Positions 17,115-27,659 are shown, counted from the stretch's first letter. The stretch: DNA of 64,000 nucleotides from Mangrovibacter yixingensis (GCF_020523985.1 NZ_JAIVKM010000001.1:1116001-1180000); one strand, 5' to 3'. A program made the numbers and translations. The notes: generated by a model not told the origin, from the letters alone.

Positions 17115-17855
17115 ATGCGTTCTGTCATAGTAATGAGCACATTGGTTCTTGGGGTTTGCCAGAGTGCACATGCAGCAAATTGGTCTCTGGGGGCCGGTGC
17201 GCTGGTTTCGCCAGACCCTTACGTGGGCTATAAAAATAAAGTTTATCCCGTTCCTATGATTGGCTATGAAGGTAAGAGCTTCTATTTTCGTGGGTTTAAT
17301 GGTGGTTATTATTTATGGAATGATGAGAGTGACAAAGTTGCGTTAACCGCATTTTATTCCCCCATTCACTTCCGGGCCAAAGACAGTTCGAATCATCAAA
17401 TGAAACGCCTTGATAACCGTTATGCCACGGTTATGGGAGGCATTTCATGGACACACGTGACAGCACAGTTTGGTTCCCTGCGTACTGTGCTGGCAGGTGA
17501 TATGTTGGGTAACAGTAATGGCATTACTTGGGATAATACATGGATTTACCATTACCAATATGCCCGCTGGCGTTTGAGCCCGGGGGTGGGTATACAATGG
17601 AATAGCGCTAACCATAATGATTATTACTATGGGGTAAGCCGCTCCGAATCAAGCCGCAGTGGTATGCATACCTGGGATGCAGGCAGTTCCTGGAATCCTT
17701 ATGTTGAACTGTCCGTAAATTACGCTATAACGCCTTCCTGGAGTATTTTTGGTATGGGGCGGTATGTCCGCCTTGGTAAGGCCATTAAAGATAGTCCTAT
17801 GGTGGACAATTCATGGACCGGTGTGTTGCTGACTGGGGTGAATTACAGATTTTAA
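17115..17855 (+). CDS. mipA: MltA-interacting outer-membrane protein MipA
   Basis: A 246-residue outer-membrane beta-barrel that in E. coli scaffolds the lytic transglycosylase MltA with PBP1b. The signal peptide (MRSVIVMSTLVLGVCQSAHA) is followed by NWSLGAGALVSPDPYVGYKNKVYPVP, FRGFNGGYYLWND, GDMLGNSNGITWD, GIQWNSANHNDYYYGVSR and a C-terminal aromatic residue (NYRF), all matching E. coli MipA. A GTG at 17109 is an alternative start and is better spaced from AAGGA at 17093-17097. The open frame extends 28 codons upstream, but that part does not look like a signal sequence. It has its own terminator. Confidence 0.93.
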   Translation: MRSVIVMSTLVLGVCQSAHAANWSLGAGALVSPDPYVGYKNKVYPVPMIGYEGKSFYFRGFNGGYYLWNDESDKVALTAFYSPIHFRAKDSSNHQMKRLDNRYATVMGGISWTHVTAQFGSLRTVLAGDMLGNSNGITWDNTWIYHYQYARWRLSPGVGIQWNSANHNDYYYGVSRSESSRSGMHTWDAGSSWNPYVELSVNYAITPSWSIFGMGRYVRLGKAIKDSPMVDNSWTGVLLTGVNYRF

Positions 17856-17876
17856 ACTGAAAATTCAGGCATTTTG

Positions 17877-17900
17877 ACGGGGCGCTTGCGTCCCGTTTGT
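17877..17900 (+). terminator. Terminator of mipA
   Basis: ACGGGGCG / CGTCCCGT form a stem with a short CTTG loop, followed by TTGTTTTAC, 22 bases after the mipA stop. Confidence 0.75.
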
Positions 17901-17988
17901 TTTACAGTCAATGTGAGACAGGCTTTTTGTTTATAACCAGAAGGCATGTTTTGCTCTGCCATGGCTTGAAAACAGGAGATGTCAGAAG

Positions 17989-18843
17989 ATGGATAAACGA
18001 ATGGTTGTGCTACCGGATAATACAGTTCTACCCACAATCGGTTTGGGAACATGGTACATGGGTGAGCGCAACAGTGATACGGCCCAAGAGGTACGCGCGC
18101 TTCAGGCTGGCGTTGATACTGGGCTTAGGTTGATTGATACTGCTGAAATGTATGCAGACGGCGGTGCTGAACGCGTGGTTGGCAAGGCGATTGCCGGGCG
18201 ACGTGACGATGTATTTTTAGTATCAAAAGTCTACCCCTGGAATGCCGGTGGGCAAAAAGCGATTGAAGCTTGTGAAGGCAGCCTGAAACGACTGGGTACC
18301 GACCACATTGACCTATGGTTGCTGCATTGGAGGGGAAATATCCCGTTGGAAGAAACGGTACGGGTGATGGAGCACCTGGTCAAGCAGGGAAAGATTAAGC
18401 GCTGGGGAGTATCCAATCTTGATACCAGCGATATGCAGGAGTTGTGGAATATTCAGGGGGGTAAGGCCTGTATGGTCAATCAGGTGCTTTACCACTTAGC
18501 TTCACGTGGTATTGAATATGATTTATTACCCTGGTGTAACACTCACCAGATACCGGTGATGGCCTATTCGCCACTTGCTCAGGCAGGGCGTTTGCGCAGG
18601 GGATTAGCGCAACATAGCGGGTTGCAGAAGGTCGCTGCAGAGTTGGGTATCACCGTTATGCAGTTGCTGTTAGCCTGGGTTATTCGCCAACCTGGTGTTA
18701 TGGCTATTCCTAAGGCTTCTTCCGTTGAACATGTTCACCAGAATGCACAGGCAGCCAGTATTGTACTAACCAAGGAACAGTGTGAATTACTGGATTCGTT
18801 TTTTGCGCCGCCAGAGCATAAGATGCCGCTCGATATGGTATGA
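17989..18843 (+). CDS. yeaE: Aldo/keto reductase YeaE (methylglyoxal reductase)
   Basis: A 284-residue NADPH-dependent aldo/keto reductase, the same length as E. coli YeaE, which reduces methylglyoxal in the cytosol. The AKR catalytic tetrad is present: Asp50 and Tyr55 in LIDTAEMYADGGAE, Lys80 in VSKVYPW and His113 in LWLLHW. The conserved WGVSNLD and NQVLYHL...RGIEYDLLPWC blocks match, as does the cofactor loop AIPKASSVEHV. AGGAG lies 10-15 bases before ATG 17989. It converges with yeaD across a bidirectional hairpin. Confidence 0.95.
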   Translation: MDKRMVVLPDNTVLPTIGLGTWYMGERNSDTAQEVRALQAGVDTGLRLIDTAEMYADGGAERVVGKAIAGRRDDVFLVSKVYPWNAGGQKAIEACEGSLKRLGTDHIDLWLLHWRGNIPLEETVRVMEHLVKQGKIKRWGVSNLDTSDMQELWNIQGGKACMVNQVLYHLASRGIEYDLLPWCNTHQIPVMAYSPLAQAGRLRRGLAQHSGLQKVAAELGITVMQLLLAWVIRQPGVMAIPKASSVEHVHQNAQAASIVLTKEQCELLDSFFAPPEHKMPLDMV

Positions 18844-18845
18844 AT

Positions 18846-18882
18846 AAACGGGGCGCAACCTGGCAGGTTGTGCCTCGTTTTA
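18846..18882. terminator. Bidirectional terminator yeaE/yeaD
   Basis: AAACGGGGCGCAACCTG and CAGGTTGTGCCTCGTTT form a long, almost perfect stem with flanking A and T runs, so it can act on both strands, ending yeaE (+) and yeaD (-). Confidence 0.85.
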
Positions 18883-18896
18883 CATATTGTCAGATG

Positions 18897-19778
18897 TTAT
18901 TTGCTGACGGAAAGCACACAAGCCAGTCGGCCTGGTTGATTGGCGGATACTTTCTGCGGAATTGTGGCGTTAACGGCTTCTACACACACATACGTTTTAT
19001 AACCGTCATCCGGAACATCGCTCATACTGATGGACAGCGCAGGGCCTGGGTTCCAGGCAACAACGTTGCAGTTATGGCGGTGAACAACATCAATACGGCG
19101 TGGCAGGCTTTTATCGTGAATCACACTACAGGCTTCAGGTTCAAGGTAAATTCTGTCAACCCTGTCAGGGAATGTCTGGATACCGTCGCTAAGTTGGTCT
19201 TCAATACCGTCTTTTACTTTGTCAATGAACCGGTGGCCAAGACCACTCACGCTCACCGCGTCGATATCGCCAACAGTGAAGTAGGTATGCAGTGCTGATT
19301 GTGTTTCAAATTCGCCGTGAGATTCCAATTCCATTTCACATGTTGCACCCAGTTTAAAACGGGCATAAAGAGTGAAATCATGGGGCCAATACTTCCGTGA
19401 TGCATCACTGCTTTTTAGTTCGAATGTTAATGCAACACCGTTACTGTCTTCATTGTGGGCACTGAGTTGCCAGTCAAGATTACGGGCAAAACCATGGGAA
19501 GGCAGGGTGGAGTCTTTTGCCGGGCCAAACCAGGGCCAGCAAATGGGAACACCACCGCGAATAGCCTGGCCATGTTCAAACAGAGAGGCCTTACTCAGCC
19601 ATAGCACTTCTTTTTCCCCTTTGGGTTGCCATGACAGGAGGTGTGCGCCCTGAAGCGCAACGGAAGCTTTCACGGCTGGATGGTCTACGACCAAAATATC
19701 CAGTTCTCCTAACTGCCGGCGAGATATTGTCGGTGTAACCTGTTCCAGTACCGGTAGTGCAAAGATTTTTTCAATCAT
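18897..19778 (-). CDS. yeaD: Glucose-6-phosphate 1-epimerase YeaD
   Basis: A 293-residue galactose-mutarotase-fold enzyme (E. coli YeaD 294 aa) that interconverts the anomers of hexose 6-phosphates. Conserved blocks are LQGAHLLSWQPKGEKEVLWLSK, IRGGVPICWPWFGP, LPSHGFARNLDWQL (with the catalytic His), LHTYFTVGDID and a C-terminal ATIPQKVSANQPG. It lies 70 bases downstream of gapA on the same strand, with the gapA terminator between them, so some expression by readthrough from gapA is likely, as in E. coli. The SD is GAGGAAGG before the ATG. Confidence 0.95.
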   Translation of the reverse strand: MIEKIFALPVLEQVTPTISRRQLGELDILVVDHPAVKASVALQGAHLLSWQPKGEKEVLWLSKASLFEHGQAIRGGVPICWPWFGPAKDSTLPSHGFARNLDWQLSAHNEDSNGVALTFELKSSDASRKYWPHDFTLYARFKLGATCEMELESHGEFETQSALHTYFTVGDIDAVSVSGLGHRFIDKVKDGIEDQLSDGIQTFPDRVDRIYLEPEACSVIHDKSLPRRIDVVHRHNCNVVAWNPGPALSISMSDVPDDGYKTYVCVEAVNATIPQKVSANQPGRLACVLSVSK

Positions 19779-19803
19779 TACTGCCTTCCTCTGTGATGAA
19801 ATA

Positions 19804-19830
19804 AAAAAGGGCGACCGAAGTCGCCCTTAA
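19804..19830 (-). terminator. Terminator of gapA
   Basis: GGGCGAC / GTCGCCC form a stem with a CGAA-type tetraloop. On the minus strand it is followed by CCTTTTTTAT. It lies 18 bases past the gapA stop. Confidence 0.9.
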
Positions 19831-19848
19831 GAATCAGATGCTCATCGC

Positions 19849-20856
<1,008 letters not shown>

Positions 20857-20887
20857 CTATTTGTTAGTGAATAAAAGGTTGGCTGTA

Positions 20888-20915
20888 AAATTACAAAAAC
20901 CTTACGCAGCGTCAA
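20888..20915 (-). promoter_or_regulatory. gapA proximal promoter
   Basis: Minus-strand TTGACG (20915-20910) and TAATTT (20893-20888) are 16 bases apart. As far as I recall, this sequence and its leader are essentially those of the E. coli gapA P1 promoter. A further TTGACA lies 13 bases upstream. Confidence 0.75.
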
Positions 20916-21051
20916 GCGGAATCGTGTCAATCATTGCGACAAATCAATCCTCTGCGTAAGCTTTGTGCGACTGACTGCCTCTTCATCCATTTGGGCTACA
21001 AGTCTCTATGGGGACTGCGCCCAGAATTTTAAAGTCAGCTCTATAGAATAA

Positions 21052-21067
21052 TGTGACGTAGATCACA
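21052..21067. promoter_or_regulatory. CRP site between gapA and msrB
   Basis: TGTGACGTAGATCACA is a perfect match to TGTGA-N6-TCACA. It lies about 210 bases upstream of the gapA start and 120 bases upstream of msrB. CRP activation of gapA is known in E. coli. Confidence 0.85.
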
Positions 21068-21187
21068 AATGAAATTGCGTCGCTTTTACAGGCTACAGTT
21101 TAGAACAAAAGTCGCGCCTTGAGTGTTAATGTTTTGTTAGAATCCTTGAGAGAATTTGATCAACCCATTAATACCGGAAGTACACTT

Positions 21188-21601
21188 ATGAGCAATTCAT
21201 CCCATAATGGCGATATAAAAAAGACACTGACTGAAATGCAATTTTTTGTCACTCAGGAACATGGCACAGAACCACCATTTACCGGGCAATTATTGCACAA
21301 CAAACGTGATGGCCTGTATCACTGCCTGGTGTGTAATACGCCACTCTTCAGGTCTGAAACAAAATACGATTCTGGTTGTGGCTGGCCCAGTTTTTTCGAG
21401 CCGGTCGACAGTAACGCTGTTCGTTATCTGAATGACTATTCACACGGGATGCAGCGTACTGAAATTCGTTGTGCACATTGTGATGCGCATTTAGGGCATG
21501 TTTTCCCGGATGGGCCGCGCCCAACTGGGGAGCGCTATTGTGTTAATTCTGCGTCTCTGAGCTTCACCGACGGGCAGTCTGGTGAACAGACAAAAGGTTA
21601 G
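21188..21601 (+). CDS. msrB: Peptide methionine-R-sulfoxide reductase MsrB
   Basis: A 137-residue cytosolic repair enzyme that reduces the R-epimer of methionine sulfoxide. The zinc ligands are CLVC (46, 49) and CAHC (95, 98). The catalytic Cys118 is in [11 protein letters not shown], and the resolving Cys64 is in [12 protein letters not shown] 21188 (MSNSSHNGD) is preferred because GGAAG lies 8 bases upstream and the length equals E. coli MsrB; the 23 extra upstream codons are the leader. It is probably co-transcribed with yeaC, which starts 43 bases downstream, and faces gapA divergently. Confidence 0.96.
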   Translation: MSNSSHNGDIKKTLTEMQFFVTQEHGTEPPFTGQLLHNKRDGLYHCLVCNTPLFRSETKYDSGCGWPSFFEPVDSNAVRYLNDYSHGMQRTEIRCAHCDAHLGHVFPDGPRPTGERYCVNSASLSFTDGQSGEQTKG

Positions 21602-21643
21602 TTGAAACGCTTCAGCAAATTATTCCAGCAGGGGAGAAATAAT

Positions 21644-21925
21644 ATGGATTTTGAGGCGGTATTATCCACGATGACGCCAGAGATTTATCAGCGTTTGGCA
21701 ACAGCAGTTGAGCTTGGAAAATGGCCTGATGGTGTAGCCCTGACTCAGGAGCAAAAAGAAAACTGCCTGCAGTTGGTAATGCTCTGGCAACAGCGCACAA
21801 ACGCTGACCCTGAACATATGACAATTGGCACTGATGGCCAGATTATGATGAAGAGCAAGCAACAATTAAAAGCGGAATTCGGTATTGAGCAGGCATCAAT
21901 CGCTACCTTGAAACCACGAGACTGA
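21644..21925 (+). CDS. yeaC: DUF1315 protein YeaC
   Basis: A 93-residue cytosolic protein of unknown function. It matches E. coli YeaC (90 aa): MTPEIYQRLATAVELGKWPDGVALTQEQKENCLQLVMLW and then MTIGTDGQIMMKSKQQLK. Its start ATG 21644 follows AGGGGAG. It is the second gene after msrB in the same order as E. coli. Confidence 0.93.
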   Translation: MDFEAVLSTMTPEIYQRLATAVELGKWPDGVALTQEQKENCLQLVMLWQQRTNADPEHMTIGTDGQIMMKSKQQLKAEFGIEQASIATLKPRD

Positions 21926-21970
21926 CGATGTATTTAGCCCATAGTTGAGGTTATTGGCTTGCAATAGTAT

Positions 21971-22031
21971 AAGTGACACTGTCACCTTTTAAACATTACT
22001 GACGGCTTGCTCTTACTAAACCGTCAGTAAT
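21971..22031 (+). other. Two stem-loops after yeaC
   Basis: GTGAC-ACT-GTCAC followed by CTTTT (about 21973-21990) is a weak terminator-like hairpin. Then ATTACTGACGG (21995-22005) pairs perfectly with CCGTCAGTAAT (22021-22031) around a 15-base loop without a T-run. Confidence 0.5.
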
Positions 22032-22164
22032 GGGGGTTAATACATTGGATGTCGAAAAAAGATGTCGCGAAAAAAGGGATATCGCGAAAAAAACGTAAGC
22101 CGATTATGCGCGACCAGCAGGCAATGGAAAACTGCACGCTACGAAGATGAGGAAGCTTGTAGCC

Positions 22165-22806
22165 TCAGCCATGCAATTCGAACCATTCCTCCAGCGTATA
22201 GAGGGTTGCACCAGCGCAAGCCATATCCTGGAATGCGCGGATGCTGTCACCTTCCTGCATTTCAACTCCCCGGCATCCGTCCACAATCACTGCAACCTGA
22301 TACCCGAGTTTCAGGGCATCAAGCACTGTGAATTTGACGCAGTAATCGGTTGCTAAACCCATAATAATTAATTGATTTACATGGCAATGCTCGAGCCAGG
22401 TGCGTAGCTGTGTTTCTTGCCGGTGCCCGTTGTCAAAAAATGCACTGTAGCTATCAATTAGCGGGTTTTCACCTTTCTGAAAACAGGCGGAGATAGCCTC
22501 TTTTTTCAGTAATGGATGCAATTCGGCACCAGGTGTGTGTTGAACACAATGATCCGGCCACCAGGTTTGCTCCAGCCCGTCCAGTACACCAGTTGTGAAC
22601 GGCTCCGAGCCCTGTACGCTGGCAAAACTACCGTGGTCCTGCGGGTGCCAGTCCTGGGAGGCGATGACTATTTCTCCTCGTGTCCGGCACCATTTGATCA
22701 GCTGATTGGCGACTTCAACGGTGGCATCGCCTTCGGCGACAGCCAGAGCGCCCCCAGCACAAAAGTCATTCTGGATATCAACCAGCAATAAGGCTCTGTG
22801 TGCCAT
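22165..22806 (-). CDS. pncA: Nicotinamidase PncA
   Basis: A 213-residue cytosolic amidase that converts nicotinamide to nicotinate in NAD salvage. It has the catalytic triad Asp10 (LLLVDIQNDF), Lys111 (FQKGENP) and Cys156 (ATDYCVKFT), and metal ligands Asp52 and His54 (SQDWHP) and His86 (WPDHCVQ). ATG 22804-22806 (MAHRALLL) follows GGAGG by 5 bases. It lies 11 bases after the ansA stop in an ansA-pncA operon, as in E. coli. Confidence 0.96.
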   Translation of the reverse strand: MAHRALLLVDIQNDFCAGGALAVAEGDATVEVANQLIKWCRTRGEIVIASQDWHPQDHGSFASVQGSEPFTTGVLDGLEQTWWPDHCVQHTPGAELHPLLKKEAISACFQKGENPLIDSYSAFFDNGHRQETQLRTWLEHCHVNQLIIMGLATDYCVKFTVLDALKLGYQVAVIVDGCRGVEMQEGDSIRAFQDMACAGATLYTLEEWFELHG

Positions 22807-22817
22807 GTAAACCTCCA

Positions 22818-23831
22818 TCAATCCGGGGTCAGTTCACCACGTAAGTTGCTCATCATCTGCTGACGTACTGTTTCGCTGCCCAGGTTTTGGCTGAGCAAGT
22901 AATGCAACTTAGTCAGGGTTGCTTCAACCGTCATATCGAAGCCACTAATGACTCCTGCTTGTGCCAGTGCATTTCCAGTAGCATAGCCCCCCATATTGAC
23001 TTTACCAGACATACACTGTGTCAGGTTTACAACAACAATACCCCGGTCACAAGCTTCCTGTAGTGTTTCGGTGAATGCCGGGTTTTGTGGCGCGTTACCA
23101 ACACCATAAGAACGCAGAATAAGCGCTTTAACGGGCTGACGCACAAAGTTACGAACCACATCGGCTGCGATACCAGGGTAAATCGTGACGACACCAATCG
23201 GTTGTGGAGTTATAGGGTGTACCACTAATTCCCCAGAACCTTTGGGTGCTGGAGGAGTATTGAGACGGCGAATATGAATACCGGCTTCCAGCAATGGCGG
23301 CAAATTAGGTGATGCAAAAGCATCAAAACCATCTGCATGTGCTTTGGTTGTTCGGTTACCGCGGTAAAGGCGGTTATTAAAAAACAGCGAAACTTCGTTA
23401 ATTGGGTAATTAGCTGCGATGTACAACGCATTAAGTAAGTTTATCTGGCCGTCGGAACGAAGTTCTGCCAGGGGAATTTGCGAGCCGGTGACAATCACTG
23501 GCTTACCGAGGTTTTCCAGCATAAACGAGAGTGCGGAAGAGGTGAATGCCATGGTATCCGTGCCATGCAGGATAACAAAACCATCGTATTCGTCGTAATG
23601 TGCGGCGATATCATCGGCAATATGTTGCCAGTCTTCTGGCGTCATATCGGATGAGTCCATCAGCGGTTGGTACTCATGGATAGTAAATGCGGGCATTTCT
23701 GGCCGGTGAAACTCTGGCATTTGCGCAAGCTGGTGCTGTAAATGACCAGATACAGGTATGTAACCATTCTCAGAACGTTGCATACCGATGGTGCCGCCTG
23801 TGTAAGCGACATAAATAGATTTTTTTTGCAT
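22818..23831 (-). CDS. ansA: L-asparaginase I (cytosolic)
   Basis: A 337-residue low-affinity cytosolic asparaginase. It carries the two active-site threonine motifs: YTGGTIGM (Thr14) and ILHGTDTMAF (Thr91-Asp92). It lacks a signal peptide, which separates it from periplasmic AnsB. ATG 23829-23831 (MQKKSIYVAYTGG) matches E. coli AnsA; the 7 preceding codons are leader and AGGGCC lies upstream. It is first in the ansA-pncA operon, downstream of sppA on the same strand with a terminator between. Confidence 0.96.
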   Translation of the reverse strand: MQKKSIYVAYTGGTIGMQRSENGYIPVSGHLQHQLAQMPEFHRPEMPAFTIHEYQPLMDSSDMTPEDWQHIADDIAAHYDEYDGFVILHGTDTMAFTSSALSFMLENLGKPVIVTGSQIPLAELRSDGQINLLNALYIAANYPINEVSLFFNNRLYRGNRTTKAHADGFDAFASPNLPPLLEAGIHIRRLNTPPAPKGSGELVVHPITPQPIGVVTIYPGIAADVVRNFVRQPVKALILRSYGVGNAPQNPAFTETLQEACDRGIVVVNLTQCMSGKVNMGGYATGNALAQAGVISGFDMTVEATLTKLHYLLSQNLGSETVRQQMMSNLRGELTPD

Positions 23832-23883
23832 ATCAGGGCCCTGGGCGTGCATAAACAGGCGCAGTATAGAGAGGAATTGGCAA

Positions 23884-23912
23884 AAAATCAGCCCGGATCT
23901 ACCGGGCTGATT
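23884..23912 (-). terminator. Terminator of sppA
   Basis: AATCAGCCCGG / CCGGGCTGATT pair with a short loop and are followed on the minus strand by TTTTTTGCC, just after the sppA stop. Confidence 0.85.
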
Positions 23913-23918
23913 GCTTGA

Positions 23919-25769
23919 TTAATGAATGTCGGAACAATTAAGACACCAGGCATAACGGTGCCGTGGGTCATTAAAGAGAGCCAGGCTGTTACTTTGCGCC
24001 ATAATCTCCTTGCTGGCAGTAGCCAGGGGGGCAGGTAGCATGGCCTGTAACGCATTGGGAAGCATGGCCCGAACTGAGCCGTCAAACATACCTATGACTT
24101 TGTCCAGCATACCGGGCTCAGCCTGGTAATAAACTTGATGCCACTGTTTGAGCTTTGCCAACTCTGCAGCTTTTTTCAGCGCATCGTCGAAATCACCCAG
24201 GCTGTCAACCAGACCGTTGTTTTTGGCATCCTGCCCAGTCCAGACGTGGCCCTGAGCAATTTGGTCTATCTGGTCCGGGGTTTTGTGGCGTGATTGTGCA
24301 ACCAGAGTGATAAAACGCTTATAGCCATTTTCAATACTCAGTTGCATCATCTGTTGCACTTCAGGCGGTAAAGCCTGGGTCATGGAGACCTGTGCCAGCG
24401 GGGATGTTGATACCCCATCTGAATGAACACCAATCGAATTCAGGCTATTTTCGACGGTGTTGATAACACCGAAAATGCCAATTGAGCCGGTAAGTGTGTT
24501 GGGGTTAGCAATAATGTAGTTGGCGGGTGTGGAAATCCAGTATCCACCTGAAGCCGCCATACCACCCATAGAAACCACGACTGGTTTACCTGCCTGGCGT
24601 GCTGCGGCCAGTTCTTCACGAATCAATTCAGAAGCGTTGACACTACCACCTGGGCTATTTACACGCAGTACAATCGCTTTCACTGTTGGATCCAGACGAG
24701 CTTCCCGAATCTGTTCTGCAGTGGTGTCACCACCTACATTTCCTTGTGTTTCCGGGCCATCCATAATTGCGCCATTTGCGAAGATGACTGCAATTGCACC
24801 ACCGGCATCAGAAGGAGTGTGTAAAGGATAGTCATAAATACTGACTGCCCGGAACTGATGGTCTTTTTTGCTCCAGCCAAACTGTTTAGTTAGTGCTTTT
24901 TCAACCTGCGCATGGGTTGCCAGCTCATCGACCAGTTTGTTATCCAGTGCATATTTGGCTGTGTCGCCACCGGTTTGCTGCAAACCTGCCAGTAACGCCT
25001 GTGCGCCGGGGAATACTTGCTGTGCCGTGATGTTTCGGTTAGCTGCAAGTGTATTCAGGTAGTTTTGCCACAGCTCGCCAATCCAGCGGCTGTCTGCATC
25101 GCGAGCCGCAGGTGACATATCGTCACGAATAAAGGGTTCAACTGCAGATTTGTAAGTACCAACCCGGAAAACATGGGTGGTGATTTTTAGCTTATCCAGC
25201 AGGGATTTATAGTAAAGCCCGCTGGTGGCGAAACCGTGCAGGTCAACGGTACCTTGCGGTGCCAGATAAATTTTATTTGCGAAGCTTGCCAGGTAATACT
25301 GGCCCTGGCTGTAATTGCTGCCATACGCAATAACAGGTTTGCCGCTGTCGCGAAATTCGCGCAGGGCTTTCCCGATATATTGCATGGATGGCTGGTCTGC
25401 ACCTGCAAAATCTTTTAAATCCAGCACGATGCCTGTGATGTTGTGATCATCTTTTGCCTGGCGTATTGCATCCACAATATCAAACAGCGAGTTTTCTTGT
25501 AGGCGGTCGGAATTAGCGCCCAGTAACTGGCGGCTGATAATGCCTAATTTATTTGTTACTGAGGGTTTATCGACAATGACGCCGGTAATATCCAGAAGCA
25601 GGGCTCCGCGCTGTGGGACCTCTGGTGGGGTACGTAATTGGTACCACACGCCAACACCAACTAGCACCACCAAAATAAATATCAGGTTGAGTACCAGGTT
25701 GCGAAAAAAACTTAGCAAACGCCATGTCCATGTAAAAAAACCACTAATAATTCGCCAAAGAGTGCGCAT
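23919..25769 (-). CDS. sppA: Protease IV, signal peptide peptidase SppA
   Basis: A 616-residue inner-membrane serine protease that degrades released signal peptides. It has one membrane anchor (residues about 20-43) and two tandem SppA-type domains. The Ser-Lys dyad is split between them: Lys207 in [11 protein letters not shown] and Ser407 in [22 protein letters not shown] marks the oxyanion region. It matches the 618-residue E. coli enzyme throughout. TGGAG precedes ATG 25767-25769. The C-terminal tail (CLNCSDIH) differs from what I remember in E. coli. Confidence 0.96.
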   Translation of the reverse strand: MRTLWRIISGFFTWTWRLLSFFRNLVLNLIFILVVLVGVGVWYQLRTPPEVPQRGALLLDITGVIVDKPSVTNKLGIISRQLLGANSDRLQENSLFDIVDAIRQAKDDHNITGIVLDLKDFAGADQPSMQYIGKALREFRDSGKPVIAYGSNYSQGQYYLASFANKIYLAPQGTVDLHGFATSGLYYKSLLDKLKITTHVFRVGTYKSAVEPFIRDDMSPAARDADSRWIGELWQNYLNTLAANRNITAQQVFPGAQALLAGLQQTGGDTAKYALDNKLVDELATHAQVEKALTKQFGWSKKDHQFRAVSIYDYPLHTPSDAGGAIAVIFANGAIMDGPETQGNVGGDTTAEQIREARLDPTVKAIVLRVNSPGGSVNASELIREELAAARQAGKPVVVSMGGMAASGGYWISTPANYIIANPNTLTGSIGIFGVINTVENSLNSIGVHSDGVSTSPLAQVSMTQALPPEVQQMMQLSIENGYKRFITLVAQSRHKTPDQIDQIAQGHVWTGQDAKNNGLVDSLGDFDDALKKAAELAKLKQWHQVYYQAEPGMLDKVIGMFDGSVRAMLPNALQAMLPAPLATASKEIMAQSNSLALFNDPRHRYAWCLNCSDIH

Positions 25770-25945
25770 GTATTCTCCATATTAATTTCGGTCGGCTCGC
25801 CTGGTTCGGATTCAGTGCTGCACCGCACAGTGTGGTTATCCTAAATAGCTCTTGCGCAGTTGTCAGCATGAATCGCGGCGGACGCTGTAACAAAACCTGT
25901 TGCTGTGTTAATTTTGTGAATAAAAATTAACACAGGAGCTAACAG

Positions 25946-26497
25946 ATGGACGCACTGGAATTACTGGTTAACCGCCGTAGCGCTTCACGGCTGGCAGAGC
26001 CTGCACCGCAAGGTGATGCGCTGACACAAATATTACGCGCCGGGATGCGAGCACCCGACCATGGCGCTCTTCAACCGTGGCGTTTTGTGCTGATTGAGGG
26101 TGAGGGGCGTGACCGCTTCAGTTCTCTGCTCGAACAGGCTGCACTGGCAGAAAATATGGATGAAAAAGCAGTAGACAAAGCAAAGAATGCGCCGTTTCGG
26201 GCACCGCTGATTATCACTGTTATCGCACATTGCGAAGTGCACCCCAAAGTGCCCGTTTGGGAGCAAGAAATGTCTGCTGGCTGTGCTGTTATGGCAATGC
26301 AGATGGCTGCAGTGGCACAAGGGTACAACGGTATCTGGAGAACAGGTTCATGGACTGAGCACCAACAGGTACGTGAAGCAATGTCCTGCCGCGAGCAGGA
26401 TAAAATTGTTGGTTTCTTGTACTTAGGTACACCACAGTTAAAAGCGGCCTCAACGGTTGCGACTCCAGATATGACAAATTTTGTCCGACATTTCTGA
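25946..26497 (+). CDS. ydjA: Nitroreductase-family protein YdjA
   Basis: A 183-residue FMN-dependent minimal nitroreductase, the same length as E. coli YdjA. Landmarks are [16 protein letters not shown] at the N-terminus, [13 protein letters not shown] in the FMN site and [12 protein letters not shown] near the C-terminus. The natural substrate is unknown; it can reduce nitro-compounds weakly. The SD is AGGAG before ATG 25946. It is followed by selD in the same orientation, with a 13-bp stem-loop between them. Confidence 0.94.
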   Translation: MDALELLVNRRSASRLAEPAPQGDALTQILRAGMRAPDHGALQPWRFVLIEGEGRDRFSSLLEQAALAENMDEKAVDKAKNAPFRAPLIITVIAHCEVHPKVPVWEQEMSAGCAVMAMQMAAVAQGYNGIWRTGSWTEHQQVREAMSCREQDKIVGFLYLGTPQLKAASTVATPDMTNFVRHF

Positions 26498-26505
26498 GTT
26501 ATTGT

Positions 26506-26554
26506 TATGACTGTCTGATAGATAAGCAAATTTGTAATTATTCAGACAGTCATA
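26506..26554 (+). other. Long stem-loop between ydjA and selD
   Basis: TATGACTGTCTGA (26506-26518) and TCAGACAGTCATA (26542-26554) form a perfect 13-bp stem with a 23-base AT-rich loop. There is no T-run. It could be an mRNA end, a processing site or an operator for selD. Confidence 0.6.
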
Positions 26555-26615
26555 CTTACCTCTCTGTCAGAGAATCGTTACCATAGCGGGCAAAGAGACT
26601 GACAGGAGGTTCTCC

Positions 26616-27659
26616 ATGAGTGAAAAACCTATTCGTTTAACGCAATACAGCCATGGTGCTGGTTGTGGGTGTAAAATCTCGCCAAAAGTTCTGGAAACAA
26701 TCCTTCATTCGGAGCAGGAAAAATTTTGCGACCCGCAATTGTTGGTCGGTAATGAAACCCGCGATGATGCCGCCGTTTATGACCTGGGTAACGGAACCTG
26801 CATAATCAGTACCACTGATTTTTTCATGCCCATTGTTGATAACCCTTTTGATTTTGGTCGCATAGCTGCTACGAACGCCATTAGTGATATTTATGCCATG
26901 GGTGGTAAACCTATTATGGCTATTGCCATTCTTGGCTGGCCCATTAATACACTGGCTCCGGAAATTGCTGCACAGGTGGTTGATGGTGGGCGGTTTGCCT
27001 GCAGGGAAGCCGGTATTGCACTGGCGGGTGGGCATTCAATTGATGCACCTGAACCTATCTTTGGGCTGGCTGTTACTGGTGTGGTCCCAACCGAACGCGT
27101 GAAACAAAACTCAACCGCCATTGCGGGTTGCCAATTATATCTAACCAAACCTCTGGGGATTGGTGTGCTGACAACGGCAGAGAAAAAAGGTCTGTTAAAA
27201 ACTGAGCATGTTGGTCTTGCCACCGAAGTCATGTGCCGGATGAACAAAGCAGGTGCAGATTTTGCCGCGCTGGATGGGGTAAAAGCTATGACTGACGTAA
27301 CCGGTTTTGGCTTGCTGGGGCATTTAAGCGAAATGTGCCAGGGGGCAGGTGTTCAGGCAGAATTAGTATACAGCCAGGTGCCAACCTTACCCGGGGTGGA
27401 GGAATATATCGCGCAGGGTTGTGTGCCTGGCGGCACTGACCGTAACTTCGCCAGCTATGGGCACTTAATGGGTGAAATGCCAGCAGCATGGCGTAATTTG
27501 CTGTGTGATCCACAAACTTCTGGTGGTTTGTTGCTTGCCGTCAGCCCACAGGCAGAATCTGAGGTAACTGCTGTTGCTGAACAGCACGGCATCACACTAC
27601 AGGCGATTGGTGAACTGAAAACCGCACGAGCCGGGCGCCCTATGATTGAGATCCGGTAA
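26616..27659 (+). CDS. selD: Selenophosphate synthetase SelD
   Basis: A 347-residue cytosolic enzyme that makes selenophosphate from selenide and ATP for selenocysteine and selenouridine synthesis. The active-site loop [10 protein letters not shown] carries Cys17 and Lys20; Cys17 is a cysteine codon, not Sec. [10 protein letters not shown] and [34 protein letters not shown] form the ATP/Mg site. The SD is AGGAGG. topB starts 3 bases after its stop, so the two are co-transcribed. Its presence implies that the host makes selenoproteins or selenouridine tRNA. Confidence 0.97.
   Translation: MSEKPIRLTQYSHGAGCGCKISPKVLETILHSEQEKFCDPQLLVGNETRDDAAVYDLGNGTCIISTTDFFMPIVDNPFDFGRIAATNAISDIYAMGGKPIMAIAILGWPINTLAPEIAAQVVDGGRFACREAGIALAGGHSIDAPEPIFGLAVTGVVPTERVKQNSTAIAGCQLYLTKPLGIGVLTTAEKKGLLKTEHVGLATEVMCRMNKAGADFAALDGVKAMTDVTGFGLLGHLSEMCQGAGVQAELVYSQVPTLPGVEEYIAQGCVPGGTDRNFASYGHLMGEMPAAWRNLLCDPQTSGGLLLAVSPQAESEVTAVAEQHGITLQAIGELKTARAGRPMIEIR

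Noticed and set aside
18840-19298. 152-codon plus-strand frame after yeaE
   Set aside because: Antisense to yeaD and runs through the bidirectional terminator.
26632-26700. Selenocysteine codon in selD
   Set aside because: Position 17 is an ordinary Cys codon (GGTTGTGGGTGT); no in-frame TGA is present.
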